From the NCBI GenBank assembly GCA_017307915.1, contig JAFKGG010000381.1, forward strand, positions 1 to 40,260: a stretch of DNA of 40,260 nt, given 5' to 3'. The DNA comes from Burkholderiales bacterium (GTDB taxonomy: Bacteria > Pseudomonadota > Gammaproteobacteria > Burkholderiales > Burkholderiaceae_E). Shown here piece after piece: positions 8,053 to 16,242 of the stretch. The position numbers and the translations under genes are program-made. Every line of letters starts with the position of its first letter. The first letter of the stretch is position 1. The notes under the pieces were generated by a model, which saw nothing but the letters and a program-made list of their open reading frames with translations, was not told where the DNA came from and ran no database searches.

Positions 8053-8937
8053 ATGGCGGCTCATCGCGATCCGCCCGGTCATCGCGCCTCGCTCTGGAAT
8101 TTCGCCCCCGCGTTCGTGGTGATGGCGACCTTCTTCAGTGCCTATGCCGTATTCGTTCATACGAGTTTCCTGCAAGCCATTCCAGGGACGGCGCAGTTGG
8201 GCGACAAGATCACGCTGTCCAACTATCTCAAGTACTTCACTTCGGAAGTGGAGTTGAGGATTCTCCGCGAGACGATATGGATCTCTGCGAAGATCATGGT
8301 TTTGGCCTTTCTGCTCGGCTACCCGGTCGCCTACATCATCGTGCGTGCGCAATCGAACTGGCTGCGCAACCTGCTGCTGGCGTCGATCGTCATGACGTTT
8401 CTGTCGGGGTCAGTGACCCGCGCCTACGCATGGCTGGTGCTGCTGGGAAATAGCGGCGTCATCAATACACTGCTGATCAAGCTCTCGGCGATCGCCAAGC
8501 CAGTCCAACTCGTCTACAACGAGGTCGGTGTTTTCGTGGCGCTGCTGCACTTCGTCTTGCCGTTCTTCGTGTTGACGATGATGGGGCCTCTGAAGAACGT
8601 GAACCGCGCATACGAGGAAGCTGCGATCAATCTGGGTGCATCGCGTGTGCAGACCTTCCTGCGCGTGACCTTGCCGCTGTCGTTGCCAGGTATCGTTGCT
8701 GCCAGCTCGCTCGCTTTCGCCATGGCCCTCAGTGCGTTCATCTTCCCGCTGGTCCTGGGCGGCGGGCGCGTCCGGATGGTGGCCAACAGCATCTACGACC
8801 ACATCTTCACCAGTTTCGATTTTCCGTTTGCGGCTGCAACGGCTTGCATCTTCCTGGTGATCTCGCTGTCTTTCGTCCGAGCCTTTACTGCGCTTCAAAA
8901 CGTCGCCATGCGCCACCTTTATCCCAAGAGTGCGTAA
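8053..8937 (+). CDS. ABC importer permease, PotB type
   Basis: This 294-residue inner-membrane protein has about six hydrophobic helices, beginning with FAPAFVVMATFFSAYAVFVH. The cytoplasmic EAA loop reads YEEAAINLGASRVQTFLRVT, followed by LPLSLPGI, the segment that docks on the ATPase. This architecture is that of the PotB/HisM-like permeases of polyamine, putrescine and related cation importers. The start codon comes one base after the ATPase stop and the stop codon overlaps the next start (TAATG), indicating translational coupling. The transported compound is unknown; polyamine-type importers in catabolic operons often carry other amines or amino-acid-like molecules. Confidence 0.92.
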   Translation: MAAHRDPPGHRASLWNFAPAFVVMATFFSAYAVFVHTSFLQAIPGTAQLGDKITLSNYLKYFTSEVELRILRETIWISAKIMVLAFLLGYPVAYIIVRAQSNWLRNLLLASIVMTFLSGSVTRAYAWLVLLGNSGVINTLLIKLSAIAKPVQLVYNEVGVFVALLHFVLPFFVLTMMGPLKNVNRAYEEAAINLGASRVQTFLRVTLPLSLPGIVAASSLAFAMALSAFIFPLVLGGGRVRMVANSIYDHIFTSFDFPFAAATACIFLVISLSFVRAFTALQNVAMRHLYPKSA

Positions 8938-9740
8938 TGCGTAAAGACTATGTGGTGTACTCGCCGGCCACGCTTGCGGTGGCGCTTCTGACGGCGGCCT
9001 TCATGCTCGGGCCGGTGATCTTCATTGTCCTGTATGCGTTCAACCCGAATGCCTATTTCACCTGGCCGGTCGAAAGCCTGTCGCTCAAATGGTTTCGTAA
9101 CTTCTTCGAGAATGAACGCTTCGCCAGCGCGTTCTGGGTCAGCCTGAAGATGGTTGCCATCGTTACGCCAGTGAGTCTGGCGGTGGCAGTGCCCACTGCC
9201 TATGCACTGGTGAGACGCGAGTTCGTCGGGCGCGAACTGATCAATACCCTGGCCATGTCGCCGCTGGTGATTCCCGGTGTGGTGAGCGGCATCGCGTTCC
9301 TGATCTATCTGAGCGCCATTGGCATCGGCCCGGGCTTCTGGGGTCTGGTGATCGGCATGACGTGTTTCAGCCTGCCGTTCGCGGTTCGTGCCTTGGTCGC
9401 CAACATGCACGGCCTGAGGCCCGAACTGGAAGAGGTCGCCCGCAACCTCGGCGCCAGCGATTGGGCAGTGTTCCGGCGCATCGTCTTGCCGCAGTTGCGC
9501 CCAGGCCTGCTGGCCGGCGGCACTTTCGTGTTCGTGGAAGCCATCGATAACTTCTCCATCGCCGTCTTTCTTTCGACCACCGAGGTGTCACCCTTGCCGG
9601 TGGAAGGCTACAGCTACATCCGGGATTTCGATGATCCCACCGTAGCGGCGCTGGCAGTGGTGCTGATCGTCATGTCGACCGCTTTGGTGATGCTCACGAG
9701 CCGGCTCGTCGGGTTGAATCGGATGTTCCATGTCGAATGA
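8937..9740 (+). CDS. ABC importer permease, PotC type
   Basis: The second permease has 267 residues starting at the ATG that overlaps the previous stop; a longer reading from 8844 would overlap the first permease by about 90 bp and is unlikely. It shows the PotC pattern: a first helix LAVALLTAAFMLGPVIFIVL, the extracytoplasmic YFTWPVESLSLKWFRNFFEN segment typical of PotC proteins, and the EAA loop LEEVARNLGASDWAVFRRIV followed by LPQLRPG. It pairs with the PotB-type subunit to form the channel. It is followed after 39 bp by the DUF1028 gene. Confidence 0.92.
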   Translation: MRKDYVVYSPATLAVALLTAAFMLGPVIFIVLYAFNPNAYFTWPVESLSLKWFRNFFENERFASAFWVSLKMVAIVTPVSLAVAVPTAYALVRREFVGRELINTLAMSPLVIPGVVSGIAFLIYLSAIGIGPGFWGLVIGMTCFSLPFAVRALVANMHGLRPELEEVARNLGASDWAVFRRIVLPQLRPGLLAGGTFVFVEAIDNFSIAVFLSTTEVSPLPVEGYSYIRDFDDPTVAALAVVLIVMSTALVMLTSRLVGLNRMFHVE

Positions 9741-9779
9741 GCCGACGCATTCCTACCCTTGAGTGACTGGACATCCCAC

Positions 9780-10427
9780 ATGACGTTTTCGATCGTTGCC
9801 CGCTGTGAAACCTCCGGCCAGGTCGGGATGGCTGTGACCTCGTCCAGCCTTTGCGTCGCCAGCCGCTGCCTGTGGACCCGTTGGGATGCCGGCGTGGTCG
9901 CGACGCAGAATCTGACCGATCCCAGCCTGGGGCCGCTGGGCCTGGATCTGATGGCGAGCGGTCGTAGCGCGGAGCAGGCTTTGGCGATGCTGGTCGCGGG
10001 CGATCCGGGCCACCCGTATCGGCAGCTTCAGCTCATGGACCGGAAGGGGGGGGTAGCTCAGTACACGGGTTCGAAGGCTTTGCCGATCGTCGCTGGCGCT
10101 CGTGGCCGGGAGTGCGCGGCGGCCGGCAATCTTCTCGCCGATGCCGGCGTTCCCCAGGCGATGGTCGCTGCCTTCGAAGGCGCTCCCGATCGGCCCTTGG
10201 TCGAGCGGCTGCTGGCCGCATTGCAGGCGGGCCTGGAAGCGGGCGGGGAAGAACGTGTTCTGCGATCCGCCGGAGTCCAGGTCAGCGATTGCCAGAGCTG
10301 GCCGGTCGTCGACCTGCGGATCGATGACCGGCCCGAACCGATCGCAGCGCTGGCCTCGCTCTGGGCAGTCTATGAACCGCTGATGCCGGGCTATGTATCC
10401 CGTGCCACGCGCCCTGATCTGTATTGA
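9780..10427 (+). CDS. DUF1028 family protein, putative Ntn-type hydrolase
   Basis: The start at ATG 9780 gives MTFSIVARC, the usual opening of DUF1028 proteins; the in-frame TTG at 9759 would add a non-conserved tail. Further family features are GMAVTSSSLCVASRC, a VVATQNLTDPSLGPLGLDLM segment, and a YTGSKALPIVAGA segment in the middle. The length of 215 residues is normal. The family is thought to adopt an N-terminal-nucleophile hydrolase-like fold, but its reaction is not established to my knowledge. It is often found in catabolic operons. Here it lies between the importer and a GST, so a hydrolytic or isomerising step on the pathway intermediate is plausible. An eight-G run at 10046-10053 lies inside the gene. 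Confidence 0.88.
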   Translation: MTFSIVARCETSGQVGMAVTSSSLCVASRCLWTRWDAGVVATQNLTDPSLGPLGLDLMASGRSAEQALAMLVAGDPGHPYRQLQLMDRKGGVAQYTGSKALPIVAGARGRECAAAGNLLADAGVPQAMVAAFEGAPDRPLVERLLAALQAGLEAGGEERVLRSAGVQVSDCQSWPVVDLRIDDRPEPIAALASLWAVYEPLMPGYVSRATRPDLY

Positions 10428-10440
10428 GAGTGGATCGATC

Positions 10441-11064
10441 ATGAAGCTGCTTTATTCGAGTTCTTCGCCGTTCGTTCGCAAAGTGACCTTGGTGGCGCAG
10501 GCGCTGGGATTGGAAGGGCGTATCGAACGCTTGCCTAGTGCCGCGAATCCGTTGAAGCGCGACCCTCGGATCACGGCCCACAACCCTCTCGGCAAAGTTC
10601 CCTGCCTGATCACCGACGACGGTCTGGCGGTGATCGATTCCAAGGTGATCGTCGAGTATCTGTGCGCAATGGCCCCTGACGACAGGGTACTGCCCAGGCA
10701 GGGCGCCGAGCGCTGGATTGCGCTTCGTCAACAGGCCATTGCCGACGGTGCGATCGAGGCGGCGGTCGGCCTGCGCTATGAAGAGGCTGTTCGGCCGGCC
10801 GATCGTCGCTGGGCCGAGTGGGGCGATGGCTTGATGAGCAAGATCGACGCTGCGCTGCTGGTGCTGGAGCAGGAATTCGTACCGCCTCGCGCCGAGGGCG
10901 TGCTCGGGGTGGGTACGCTGGCTACCGTCGCCTTGCTGGGTTATCTCGATTTTCGTTTCGCCGACAGGCAATGGCGAAAAGAGCGTCCCGCATTGGCTGC
11001 TGCGTACGAGCTGGTGCTGAAACGGGAAGATGTTCGGGCGAGTGAACCGTTTGTCGCGACGTGA
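10441..11064 (+). CDS. Glutathione S-transferase-like protein
   Basis: The 207-residue product opens with MKLLYSSSSPFVRKVTLVAQ, the thioredoxin-fold start of GSTs with a serine-rich active site. It contains NPLGKVPCLITDDGLAVIDS with the cis-Pro and the Ser that bind glutathione, then an all-helical C-terminal domain. In catabolic operons GSTs may isomerise maleyl-type products, remove glutathione adducts or open ethers; which applies here is unknown. ATG 10441 is chosen because the longer frame from 10393 overlaps the DUF1028 gene and lacks family similarity. The gap to DUF1028 is 13 bp. Confidence 0.9.
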   Translation: MKLLYSSSSPFVRKVTLVAQALGLEGRIERLPSAANPLKRDPRITAHNPLGKVPCLITDDGLAVIDSKVIVEYLCAMAPDDRVLPRQGAERWIALRQQAIADGAIEAAVGLRYEEAVRPADRRWAEWGDGLMSKIDAALLVLEQEFVPPRAEGVLGVGTLATVALLGYLDFRFADRQWRKERPALAAAYELVLKREDVRASEPFVAT

Positions 11065-11187
11065 CCAGCGCGATGCGGGCAATCGGCGTCGCGGTGTCCG
11101 AAAAAGAAGGCACGATGGAGCGATGCCGATTTTGCCCCTACGATTGCACCGCAACCGTCATCAGCCTGAAGCGAGCGCATTTTGCAT

Positions 11188-11913
11188 ATGAACCGAGAAA
11201 ACGCATTGATTCCCGCCGAATCGAGTGATTCTGAATCGTCGCCGGAAAAGCCGCCGGTGCCTGTGGTGCGCGTCGCCGACCAGATTCACCGGCGTCTGCG
11301 ACAAGCCATCCTCGGTGGTGAACTGCCGGCGCGTACGCGCCTGATCGAACTGGAGCTGGCAGCGAAACTGGAAGTGAGCCGTACTCCCGTTCGTGAAGCG
11401 ATTTCCCGGCTGGTCAGCGACCTCTTGGTGAAACCGCTGCCTCATGGCGGCGTGGAAGTCGTGGACATGTCGCAGGAGCTCGAGGACATCTTCTCGATCC
11501 GGGAAGCCTTGGAGGGAACTGCGGCCCGATTGGCGGCAGAGCGGATCGCCCCCGAAGAGGTCGACAACCTTCAGGATCTGCTCGGCCGTGAACGGGCGCT
11601 GCCGCTCGATGACTACGCCAAACGTGCCGAGCTCAACAACATATTCCACACGGCAGTGCTGCATGCCGCACGCGCTCCCCGCCTGACTTTGATGGTGGAG
11701 GGGTTTCGTGAGTTTTTCCTGCATGAATCGCAGCTGGTCCGCTACGGCAAACGCCATACCGAGTCGGCGCTCAAGCAGCACCAGGACATCATCGACGCGC
11801 TGCGGGCGCGCGATGGCAAGCGCGCCGAGAAAGTCGTTCGCAACCACTTGCGGCAGAGCATGGCGCGCATGCGTGACAGTTCCATTTCGCAGTCCGTTTC
11901 TTTGACCCTGTAA
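11188..11913 (+). CDS. GntR-family transcriptional regulator, FadR/FCD type
   Basis: The 241-residue protein has a winged helix-turn-helix at about residues 28-95 (VADQIHRRLRQAILGGELPA, then LAAKLEVSRTPVREAISRLV) and a C-terminal all-helical FCD domain (about 100-225). The FCD domain has His residues at LNNIFHTAVLHAA, KQHQDII and RNHLRQSM that usually bind a metal and the small-molecule ligand. FCD regulators normally repress a catabolic operon until an acid-type inducer binds. It sits inside operon A, so it probably controls the operon. ATG 11188 is preferred to the TTG two codons earlier. About 120 bp precede it with no clear promoter. Confidence 0.92.
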   Translation: MNRENALIPAESSDSESSPEKPPVPVVRVADQIHRRLRQAILGGELPARTRLIELELAAKLEVSRTPVREAISRLVSDLLVKPLPHGGVEVVDMSQELEDIFSIREALEGTAARLAAERIAPEEVDNLQDLLGRERALPLDDYAKRAELNNIFHTAVLHAARAPRLTLMVEGFREFFLHESQLVRYGKRHTESALKQHQDIIDALRARDGKRAEKVVRNHLRQSMARMRDSSISQSVSLTL

Positions 11914-11930
11914 CTTCAGGAGATTCGATC

Positions 11931-12947
11931 GTGAGAGCTGTTTTGAACTTGCGGCTTGCCGCTGCAACCCTTGCCCTGGGTCTTTGTGCCTCCGCCTCGG
12001 CTCAGCAGCCGCAGTCGATCAGCGTCATGATCTGGGGGGCGACCTGGCAATCCAGCATTCAAACGCTGAGCAAGGAGTTCACCGACAAGACCGGGATTCG
12101 CGTCAACCTGGTGACCCAGGCTTCATCGGGCGAGGGTTTGGTCAAGCTGCAGGCGATGAAGGCCAAGCCGACCGTCGACGTATGGTTCACCACCGCTTCG
12201 GTGGCTGAACGCGCGGTTACGGATGCTGATCTCTTCGCTCCCTTGCCCAAGGACAAAATTCCGAATATCGCCAACGTGACGCCCGGCGCGGCGACATCGC
12301 ATTACACCGCGGTTTATGGTTATCCGATGTCGATCGTCTACCGCACGGATCTGATCAAGTCCAACATTACGCAATGGACCGATCTCTGGAAGGTCGACGA
12401 ACTGGACAAGAAGCTGTCCATCCCGGCCATGTCGATGTATCAGGGGCGGTCGCTCATGATGGCATCGATGGCAAACGGCGGCTCGGCGACCGATGACGAA
12501 AAGGGATTCGAGATGCTCGCCAAGCTCAAGCCCAAAGTCGCGATGTTCTACAGCTCGGATGCGCAAGTGCGCACAGCGATGTCGCAGGGCGAAATAGCGA
12601 TCATGATGGGAACGCCGGCGGCGGCCAGGCGCGTCGCTGATGCCGGTCGGCCGGTCAAGGTCGTGAGCCCCCGGCCGTCGATCATGAACTACGACGTAGT
12701 GACCATCGTCAAGAGCGGCAAGGAGGATCTTGCGGCCCAGTACGTCAACTTCCTGATCGAACGCTCGAACAACCAAAGGATCGCCCAACTCACAAACATG
12801 GCGCCGGTGGTGGCGGGTGCTCAGATGCCGGCTGAGCTGGCCGCTCAGATGCCGAAACCGGAGGATATGGTGGTGCTGGATGAAAAGTGGGTCAATTCGA
12901 ACATGGCCAAATGGGTGGAGCGTTTCAACAAGGAAATCGCCAAGTAA
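11931..12947 (+). CDS. Periplasmic substrate-binding protein of the operon A ABC importer
   Basis: A GTG start with AGGAG seven bases upstream gives a 338-residue protein. Its Sec signal peptide (LAAATLALGLCASASAQQ, cleavage probably after ASA) precedes a mature extracellular-solute-binding fold of the PotD/Fe3+-receptor class (bacterial solute-binding family 1). Features include ISVMIWGATWQSSIQTLSKE near the mature N-terminus and VDVWFTTASVAERAV. It should deliver the substrate to the two permeases. It lies apart from the permease genes, after the regulator, but in the same orientation with a 17-bp gap. The ligand cannot be predicted from sequence alone. Confidence 0.9.
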   Translation: MRAVLNLRLAAATLALGLCASASAQQPQSISVMIWGATWQSSIQTLSKEFTDKTGIRVNLVTQASSGEGLVKLQAMKAKPTVDVWFTTASVAERAVTDADLFAPLPKDKIPNIANVTPGAATSHYTAVYGYPMSIVYRTDLIKSNITQWTDLWKVDELDKKLSIPAMSMYQGRSLMMASMANGGSATDDEKGFEMLAKLKPKVAMFYSSDAQVRTAMSQGEIAIMMGTPAAARRVADAGRPVKVVSPRPSIMNYDVVTIVKSGKEDLAAQYVNFLIERSNNQRIAQLTNMAPVVAGAQMPAELAAQMPKPEDMVVLDEKWVNSNMAKWVERFNKEIAK

Positions 12948-12955
12948 AGCTTGTG

Positions 12956-13474
12956 ATGAGCGCGCGCGAATTGATTGAAGAGGGTGATGCTGCGACGGAT
13001 GGCCGGGGTTTCCGGCGCTGTCTGGGGCAGTTTGCGACGGGCGTTACGGTGATGACCACCCGGCACGAGGGCCAGTACGTCGGCATGGCCGTCAACTCCT
13101 TCGCCGCGCTGTCGCTCGAACCGCCCTTGGTGCTGTGGTCGATTCGGCGCCATTCCGCGATGGCCCCGGCATTTGCGCAAGCCGGGCGATTCGTCGTCAA
13201 TGTGCTGGCGAGCGATCAGGCGGACGTTGCCGAGCTCTTCGCCACTCCGGGTATCGACAAGTTTGCCGTGGCCCAATGGCGTAAGGACGCTGACGACGAT
13301 GCGATCTTGAACTGCACGATTGCAACGATGGCATGCGAACTCGACCGGGTACTCGACGGCGGTGACCACCTCATCTTGATTGGCCGTGTTCGCCACTTCG
13401 CGCGATACGATGGTGAGCCCTTGTTGTTCTCGCAGGGGCGATACGCTGCTGGAATCGGGCCACTTCGTTCGTGA
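12956..13474 (+). CDS. HpaC-type flavin reductase
   Basis: The 172-residue product has the flavin-reductase-like FMN/FAD-binding domain. The key pattern is RRCLGQFATGVTVMTTRHEG, then GMAVNSFAALSLEPPLVLWS, then FVVNVLASDQ and a late DHLILIGRVRHF. It reduces free flavin with NAD(P)H and supplies it to a two-component monooxygenase, here most likely the HpaB homologue at 5472. The start is ATG 12956 or the adjacent GTG 12953, shortly after the receptor stop. It is the last gene of operon A. The frame +1 to its C-terminus stays open beyond the stop with protein-like sequence (see findings), so a recent frameshift near the end is possible. Confidence 0.9.
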   Translation: MSARELIEEGDAATDGRGFRRCLGQFATGVTVMTTRHEGQYVGMAVNSFAALSLEPPLVLWSIRRHSAMAPAFAQAGRFVVNVLASDQADVAELFATPGIDKFAVAQWRKDADDDAILNCTIATMACELDRVLDGGDHLILIGRVRHFARYDGEPLLFSQGRYAAGIGPLRS

Positions 13475-13563
13475 TATGGCGGCCGCCAATCGGCAACGGG
13501 TGATCGAGTTCGAGCGCCGCTGGTTCGAAGGGTTACTGCAGGCCGATATCCAGACGAAACGAA

Positions 13564-13591
13564 AACGCCCAACCGCGAACGGTTGGGCGTT
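13564..13591 (-). terminator. Intrinsic terminator after the catalase gene
   Basis: AACGCCCAACC and GGTTGGGCGTT form a perfect 11-bp stem around a six-base loop (13575-13580). On the minus strand the stem is followed by TTTTCGTTTCG, a T-rich tail, 23 bp after the catalase stop. Read from the plus strand it lies about 90 bp after the flavin reductase and could also weakly stop operon A. Confidence 0.85.
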
Positions 13592-13613
13592 GAACGGACG
13601 GATCAGAACCAGA

Positions 13614-15086
13614 TCAGCCCAGCAGTCCCAGTGCTTTAGCTACACCCGCGCCATAGGCCGGATCGGCCTTGGTGCAGTTGTCGATGTGGCGGCGCTTGAT
13701 GAATTCGGGCGCGTCGCCCATGGCGCGAGCCGTATTGTCGAACAGCGCTTGCTGCTGGGCCGGCGTCATCAGCCGGAACAGGTCGCCGGGTTGCTTGTAG
13801 TAGTTGGAGTCGTCATCGCGGAAGTTCCACCAGTCCGCATCGCCGCTGATCTTCAGCGGCGGCTCGCGGAACTGCGGTTGCTCTTGCCACTGGTTGAAGC
13901 TGTTGGGCTCGTAGTGCGGCAGGCTGCCGTAGTTGCCGTCCATTCGCCCCGCGCCGTCGCGGTGGTTGCTGTGGACCGGACAGCGTGCAGCGTTGACCGG
14001 GATCTGGTGATAGTTCACACCCAGGCGGTAGCGCTGCGCATCGGCGTAGTTGAACAGGCGCGCTTGCAGCATCTTGTCCGGTGAGACCCCAATGCCCGGC
14101 ACAAGGTTGCTCGGCGCGAAGGCGCTCTGCTCGACGTCGGCAAAGAAATTCTCCGGATTGCGGTTGAGCTCGAACTCGCCGACTTCGATCAGCGGATAGT
14201 CGCGCTTCGGCCACACCTTGGTCAGGTCGAACGGGTGGTAGGGTACTTTCTCGGCGTCGGTTTCGGGCATCACCTGGACGTACATCGTCCACTTCGGGAA
14301 GTCGCCGCGCTCGATGGCCTCATAAAGATCGCGCTGGTGGCTTTCACGGTCGTTGCCGATGATGGCGGCGGCCTCGGCATCGGTCAGGTTCTTGATGCCT
14401 TGCTGGGTGCGGAAGTGGAACTTGACCCAGAATCGTTCGCCCTGCGCGTTCCAGAAGCTATAGGTGTGCGAGCCGAAGCCGTGCATGTGGCGATAGCTGG
14501 CCGGGATGCCGCGGTCGCTCATCACGACGGTGACCTGGTGCAGGGCTTCCGGCAGCAGCGACCACCAGTCCCAGTTGTAGGTGGCCGAGCGCAGGTTGGT
14601 GCGCGGGTCGCGCTTGACCGCCTTGTTGAGGTCCGGGAACTTGCGCGGATCGCGGATGAAGAACACGGGGGTGTTGTTGCCCACCATGTCCCAGTTGCCT
14701 TCCTCGGTGTAGAACTTCAACGCGAAGCCGCGGATGTCGCGCTCGGCGTCGGCCGCGCCGCGCTCGCCGGCCACGGTGGTGAAGCGGGCGAACATCTCGG
14801 TCTTCTTGCCGACCTTCGAGAAGATCGCGGCGCGAGTGTATCGGGTGATGTCATGGGTGACGGTGAAGGTGCCGAAGGCGCCTGAACCCTTGGCGTGCAT
14901 GCGCCGCTCCGGGATCACCTCGCGCACGAAGTTGGCCAGCTTTTCGTTGAGCCACACGTCTTGCGACAGCAGCGGGCCACGCGGGCCGGCGGTGAGGCTG
15001 TTCTGATTGTCGGGCACCGGGGCGCCGAACTGGGTGGTCAGGTGGGAAACCGGGCACTTCGGGCTTGTGTCGTCGGGCTTGCTCAT
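13614..15086 (-). CDS. katA: Haem catalase (monofunctional, small-subunit type)
   Basis: The 490-residue enzyme splits hydrogen peroxide into water and oxygen. Active-site His is in [15 protein letters not shown], the distal Asn in [15 protein letters not shown], and the haem-ligating Tyr in [14 protein letters not shown]. The length fits clade 3 small-subunit catalases. AAGGAG lies six bases before the ATG. It is transcribed convergently to operon A, whose flavoenzymes leak peroxide, but it has its own terminator and an upstream OxyR-like site, so its control is probably a general peroxide response. Confidence 0.97.
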   Translation of the reverse strand: MSKPDDTSPKCPVSHLTTQFGAPVPDNQNSLTAGPRGPLLSQDVWLNEKLANFVREVIPERRMHAKGSGAFGTFTVTHDITRYTRAAIFSKVGKKTEMFARFTTVAGERGAADAERDIRGFALKFYTEEGNWDMVGNNTPVFFIRDPRKFPDLNKAVKRDPRTNLRSATYNWDWWSLLPEALHQVTVVMSDRGIPASYRHMHGFGSHTYSFWNAQGERFWVKFHFRTQQGIKNLTDAEAAAIIGNDRESHQRDLYEAIERGDFPKWTMYVQVMPETDAEKVPYHPFDLTKVWPKRDYPLIEVGEFELNRNPENFFADVEQSAFAPSNLVPGIGVSPDKMLQARLFNYADAQRYRLGVNYHQIPVNAARCPVHSNHRDGAGRMDGNYGSLPHYEPNSFNQWQEQPQFREPPLKISGDADWWNFRDDDSNYYKQPGDLFRLMTPAQQQALFDNTARAMGDAPEFIKRRHIDNCTKADPAYGAGVAKALGLLG

Positions 15087-15143
15087 GGCGGGCTCCTTAT
15101 ATTAGGGAAAGCTGAGCTTAGCAGTAGGGTGAAGCGATACGAA

Positions 15144-15180
15144 ATTGAATTAAGTGCTCGATCTAATAGTCTGTATGTAT
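15144..15180 (-). promoter_or_regulatory. OxyR-like box upstream of catalase
   Basis: On the minus strand four tetranucleotides spaced by exactly seven bases read ATAC, CTAT, AGCA, CAAT. The OxyR consensus is ATAG-N7-CTAT-N7-ATAG-N7-CTAT. Eleven of 16 positions fit, with the first pair strong and the third element poor. The box lies 58-94 bp upstream of the catalase start, the right place for an activator. The match is suggestive only. Confidence 0.4.
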
Positions 15181-15336
15181 CGACGCTGGGAGTGCCGCGT
15201 ATTTGCTGCGGATCCTCGTTGTCGCGCGACGCGGCGATTACTGTCTTAAAGTCTGGGGGCTACGCGGAACCTGATCTGCATCAAGAACTTGCTCGCAAGC
15301 TGGCCCTTGGCCCGTGCCGCCTCGGTGTGCTGCTGT

Positions 15337-15933
15337 TCAGCCGGTGCCCAGGCGGTGCAGCTCCTCGGCCGTGTTCGCATTGAAGAAGGCACTCGCTTCC
15401 GGGAACACGACGTCCACACAGCCGCAGCTGCTCAGCCAGAGATCGATCTTGCGACCGCCTGCGCGCACGTACGCCGCGAGCTTGGCCTCCAGATCGCGAC
15501 GGAGCAGGCAGAAGACGGGCTCCCTCTGTCTCGCGCCTTCCTGCACGGTGACGGCGACCGCCGCCGGCGCGTCGCGCACCGCAGCAGCCAGTCGTGCCAC
15601 CAGGTCGTCCGGGAAGCGGGGGGTATCGCACGGGACGGTGACCATCCACTCGGTGCGGCAGTGGCTCAGCCCGGCCAGGAAACCTGCGAGCGGGCCCGCG
15701 AAGTCGGCATCGGCATCGGGCCATACCGGCGCCCCGAGGGCCGCGTACGCCTCCAGGTTGCGGTTGGCACTGATCATCATGGCGCCGACCTGCGGGGCTA
15801 AGCGCTCCATCGCGTGCCGCGCCAGCGGCAGGCCATGCAGCAGCTGCAGCCCCTTGTCGACGCCACCCATACGGCTGCCGCGGCCGCCGGCGAGGATCAG
15901 GCCAGTGACCTCGTCTTTCGCGATCGTCGTCAT
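15337..15933 (-). CDS. mobA: Molybdenum cofactor guanylyltransferase MobA
   Basis: MobA joins GMP to molybdopterin to make the guanine dinucleotide cofactor that DMSO-reductase-family enzymes such as the one at 463 require. The 198-residue product has the nucleotide-binding signature TGLILAGGRGSRMGGVDKGL, followed by ISANRN, a PDADADFAGPLAGFLAGL segment and TVPCDTPRFPDDL with the metal-binding Asp, all standard for MobA. I chose ATG 15933 because the 17 extra residues from 15984 are not conserved. It is not adjacent to any molybdoenzyme gene. The stretch 15087-15336 before catalase contains only the OxyR-like site and no gene I can support. Confidence 0.92.
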   Translation of the reverse strand: MTTIAKDEVTGLILAGGRGSRMGGVDKGLQLLHGLPLARHAMERLAPQVGAMMISANRNLEAYAALGAPVWPDADADFAGPLAGFLAGLSHCRTEWMVTVPCDTPRFPDDLVARLAAAVRDAPAAVAVTVQEGARQREPVFCLLRRDLEAKLAAYVRAGGRKIDLWLSSCGCVDVVFPEASAFFNANTAEELHRLGTG

Positions 15934-16202
15934 CGTTTCAGCTCCAATGCTTCGGAGGGCGAGGCTTGCGTGCCGGAGCGGCACGGAATTCTGTCTGATG
16001 CGGGGTGACCATGACTACGGCAGCGAAATGCTTCGAGCGGGTTGCCCTCGGATTCTCTACGAAACCCGGACCCTTCGCATCCATGACCAGCGCCCCGACC
16101 GCCGCCCTGGTTCCTGCCGGCTGCACAGCCCACGCGCTGCCTCCGGGCGTCAATGCGCCTTCAGTCGCGACAGGCGAGCTGAAAGAGCCTGTTACCACTT
16201 CC
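15934..16202. other. No recognisable gene between mobA and the promoter at 16.2 kb
   Basis: Short frames are open on both strands (plus 16005-16217, minus 15938-16261), but neither has a plausible ribosome site or a family motif I recognise, and they overlap each other. I see no RNA gene or repeat. The stretch probably holds the mobA promoter on its left and leads into the promoter at 16203 on its right. Confidence 0.4.
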
Positions 16203-16230
16203 TTGAAAAGAGGGTAAACTGAATTATATA
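16203..16230 (+). promoter_or_regulatory. Sigma-70-type promoter before the coxM relic
   Basis: TTGAAA (16203-16208) and TATATA (16225-16230) are separated by 16 bp in a locally AT-rich segment. This is the best -35/-10 match seen in the window. It points toward the coxM fragment 80 bp downstream and is followed at once by the IclR-type operator, so a bound repressor would block clearance. Confidence 0.6.
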
Positions 16231-16242
16231 AATCGAAACAGT

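Noticed and set aside
10046-10075. tRNA-like motifs GGGGGTAGCTCAG and GGGTTCGAAGG close together
   Set aside because: The D-arm-like and T-arm-like motifs are only about a dozen bases apart, far too close for a tRNA, and they lie inside the intact DUF1028 reading frame.
13380-14084. Plus-strand frame overlapping the catalase 3' end as a separate gene
   Set aside because: Only the first 50 or so codons look protein-like; the rest runs through the catalase terminator and opposite the catalase coding sequence.
16005-16217. 70-codon plus-strand frame between mobA and the coxM relic
   Set aside because: No recognisable family, no ribosome site, and it runs into the -35 element of the promoter at 16203.
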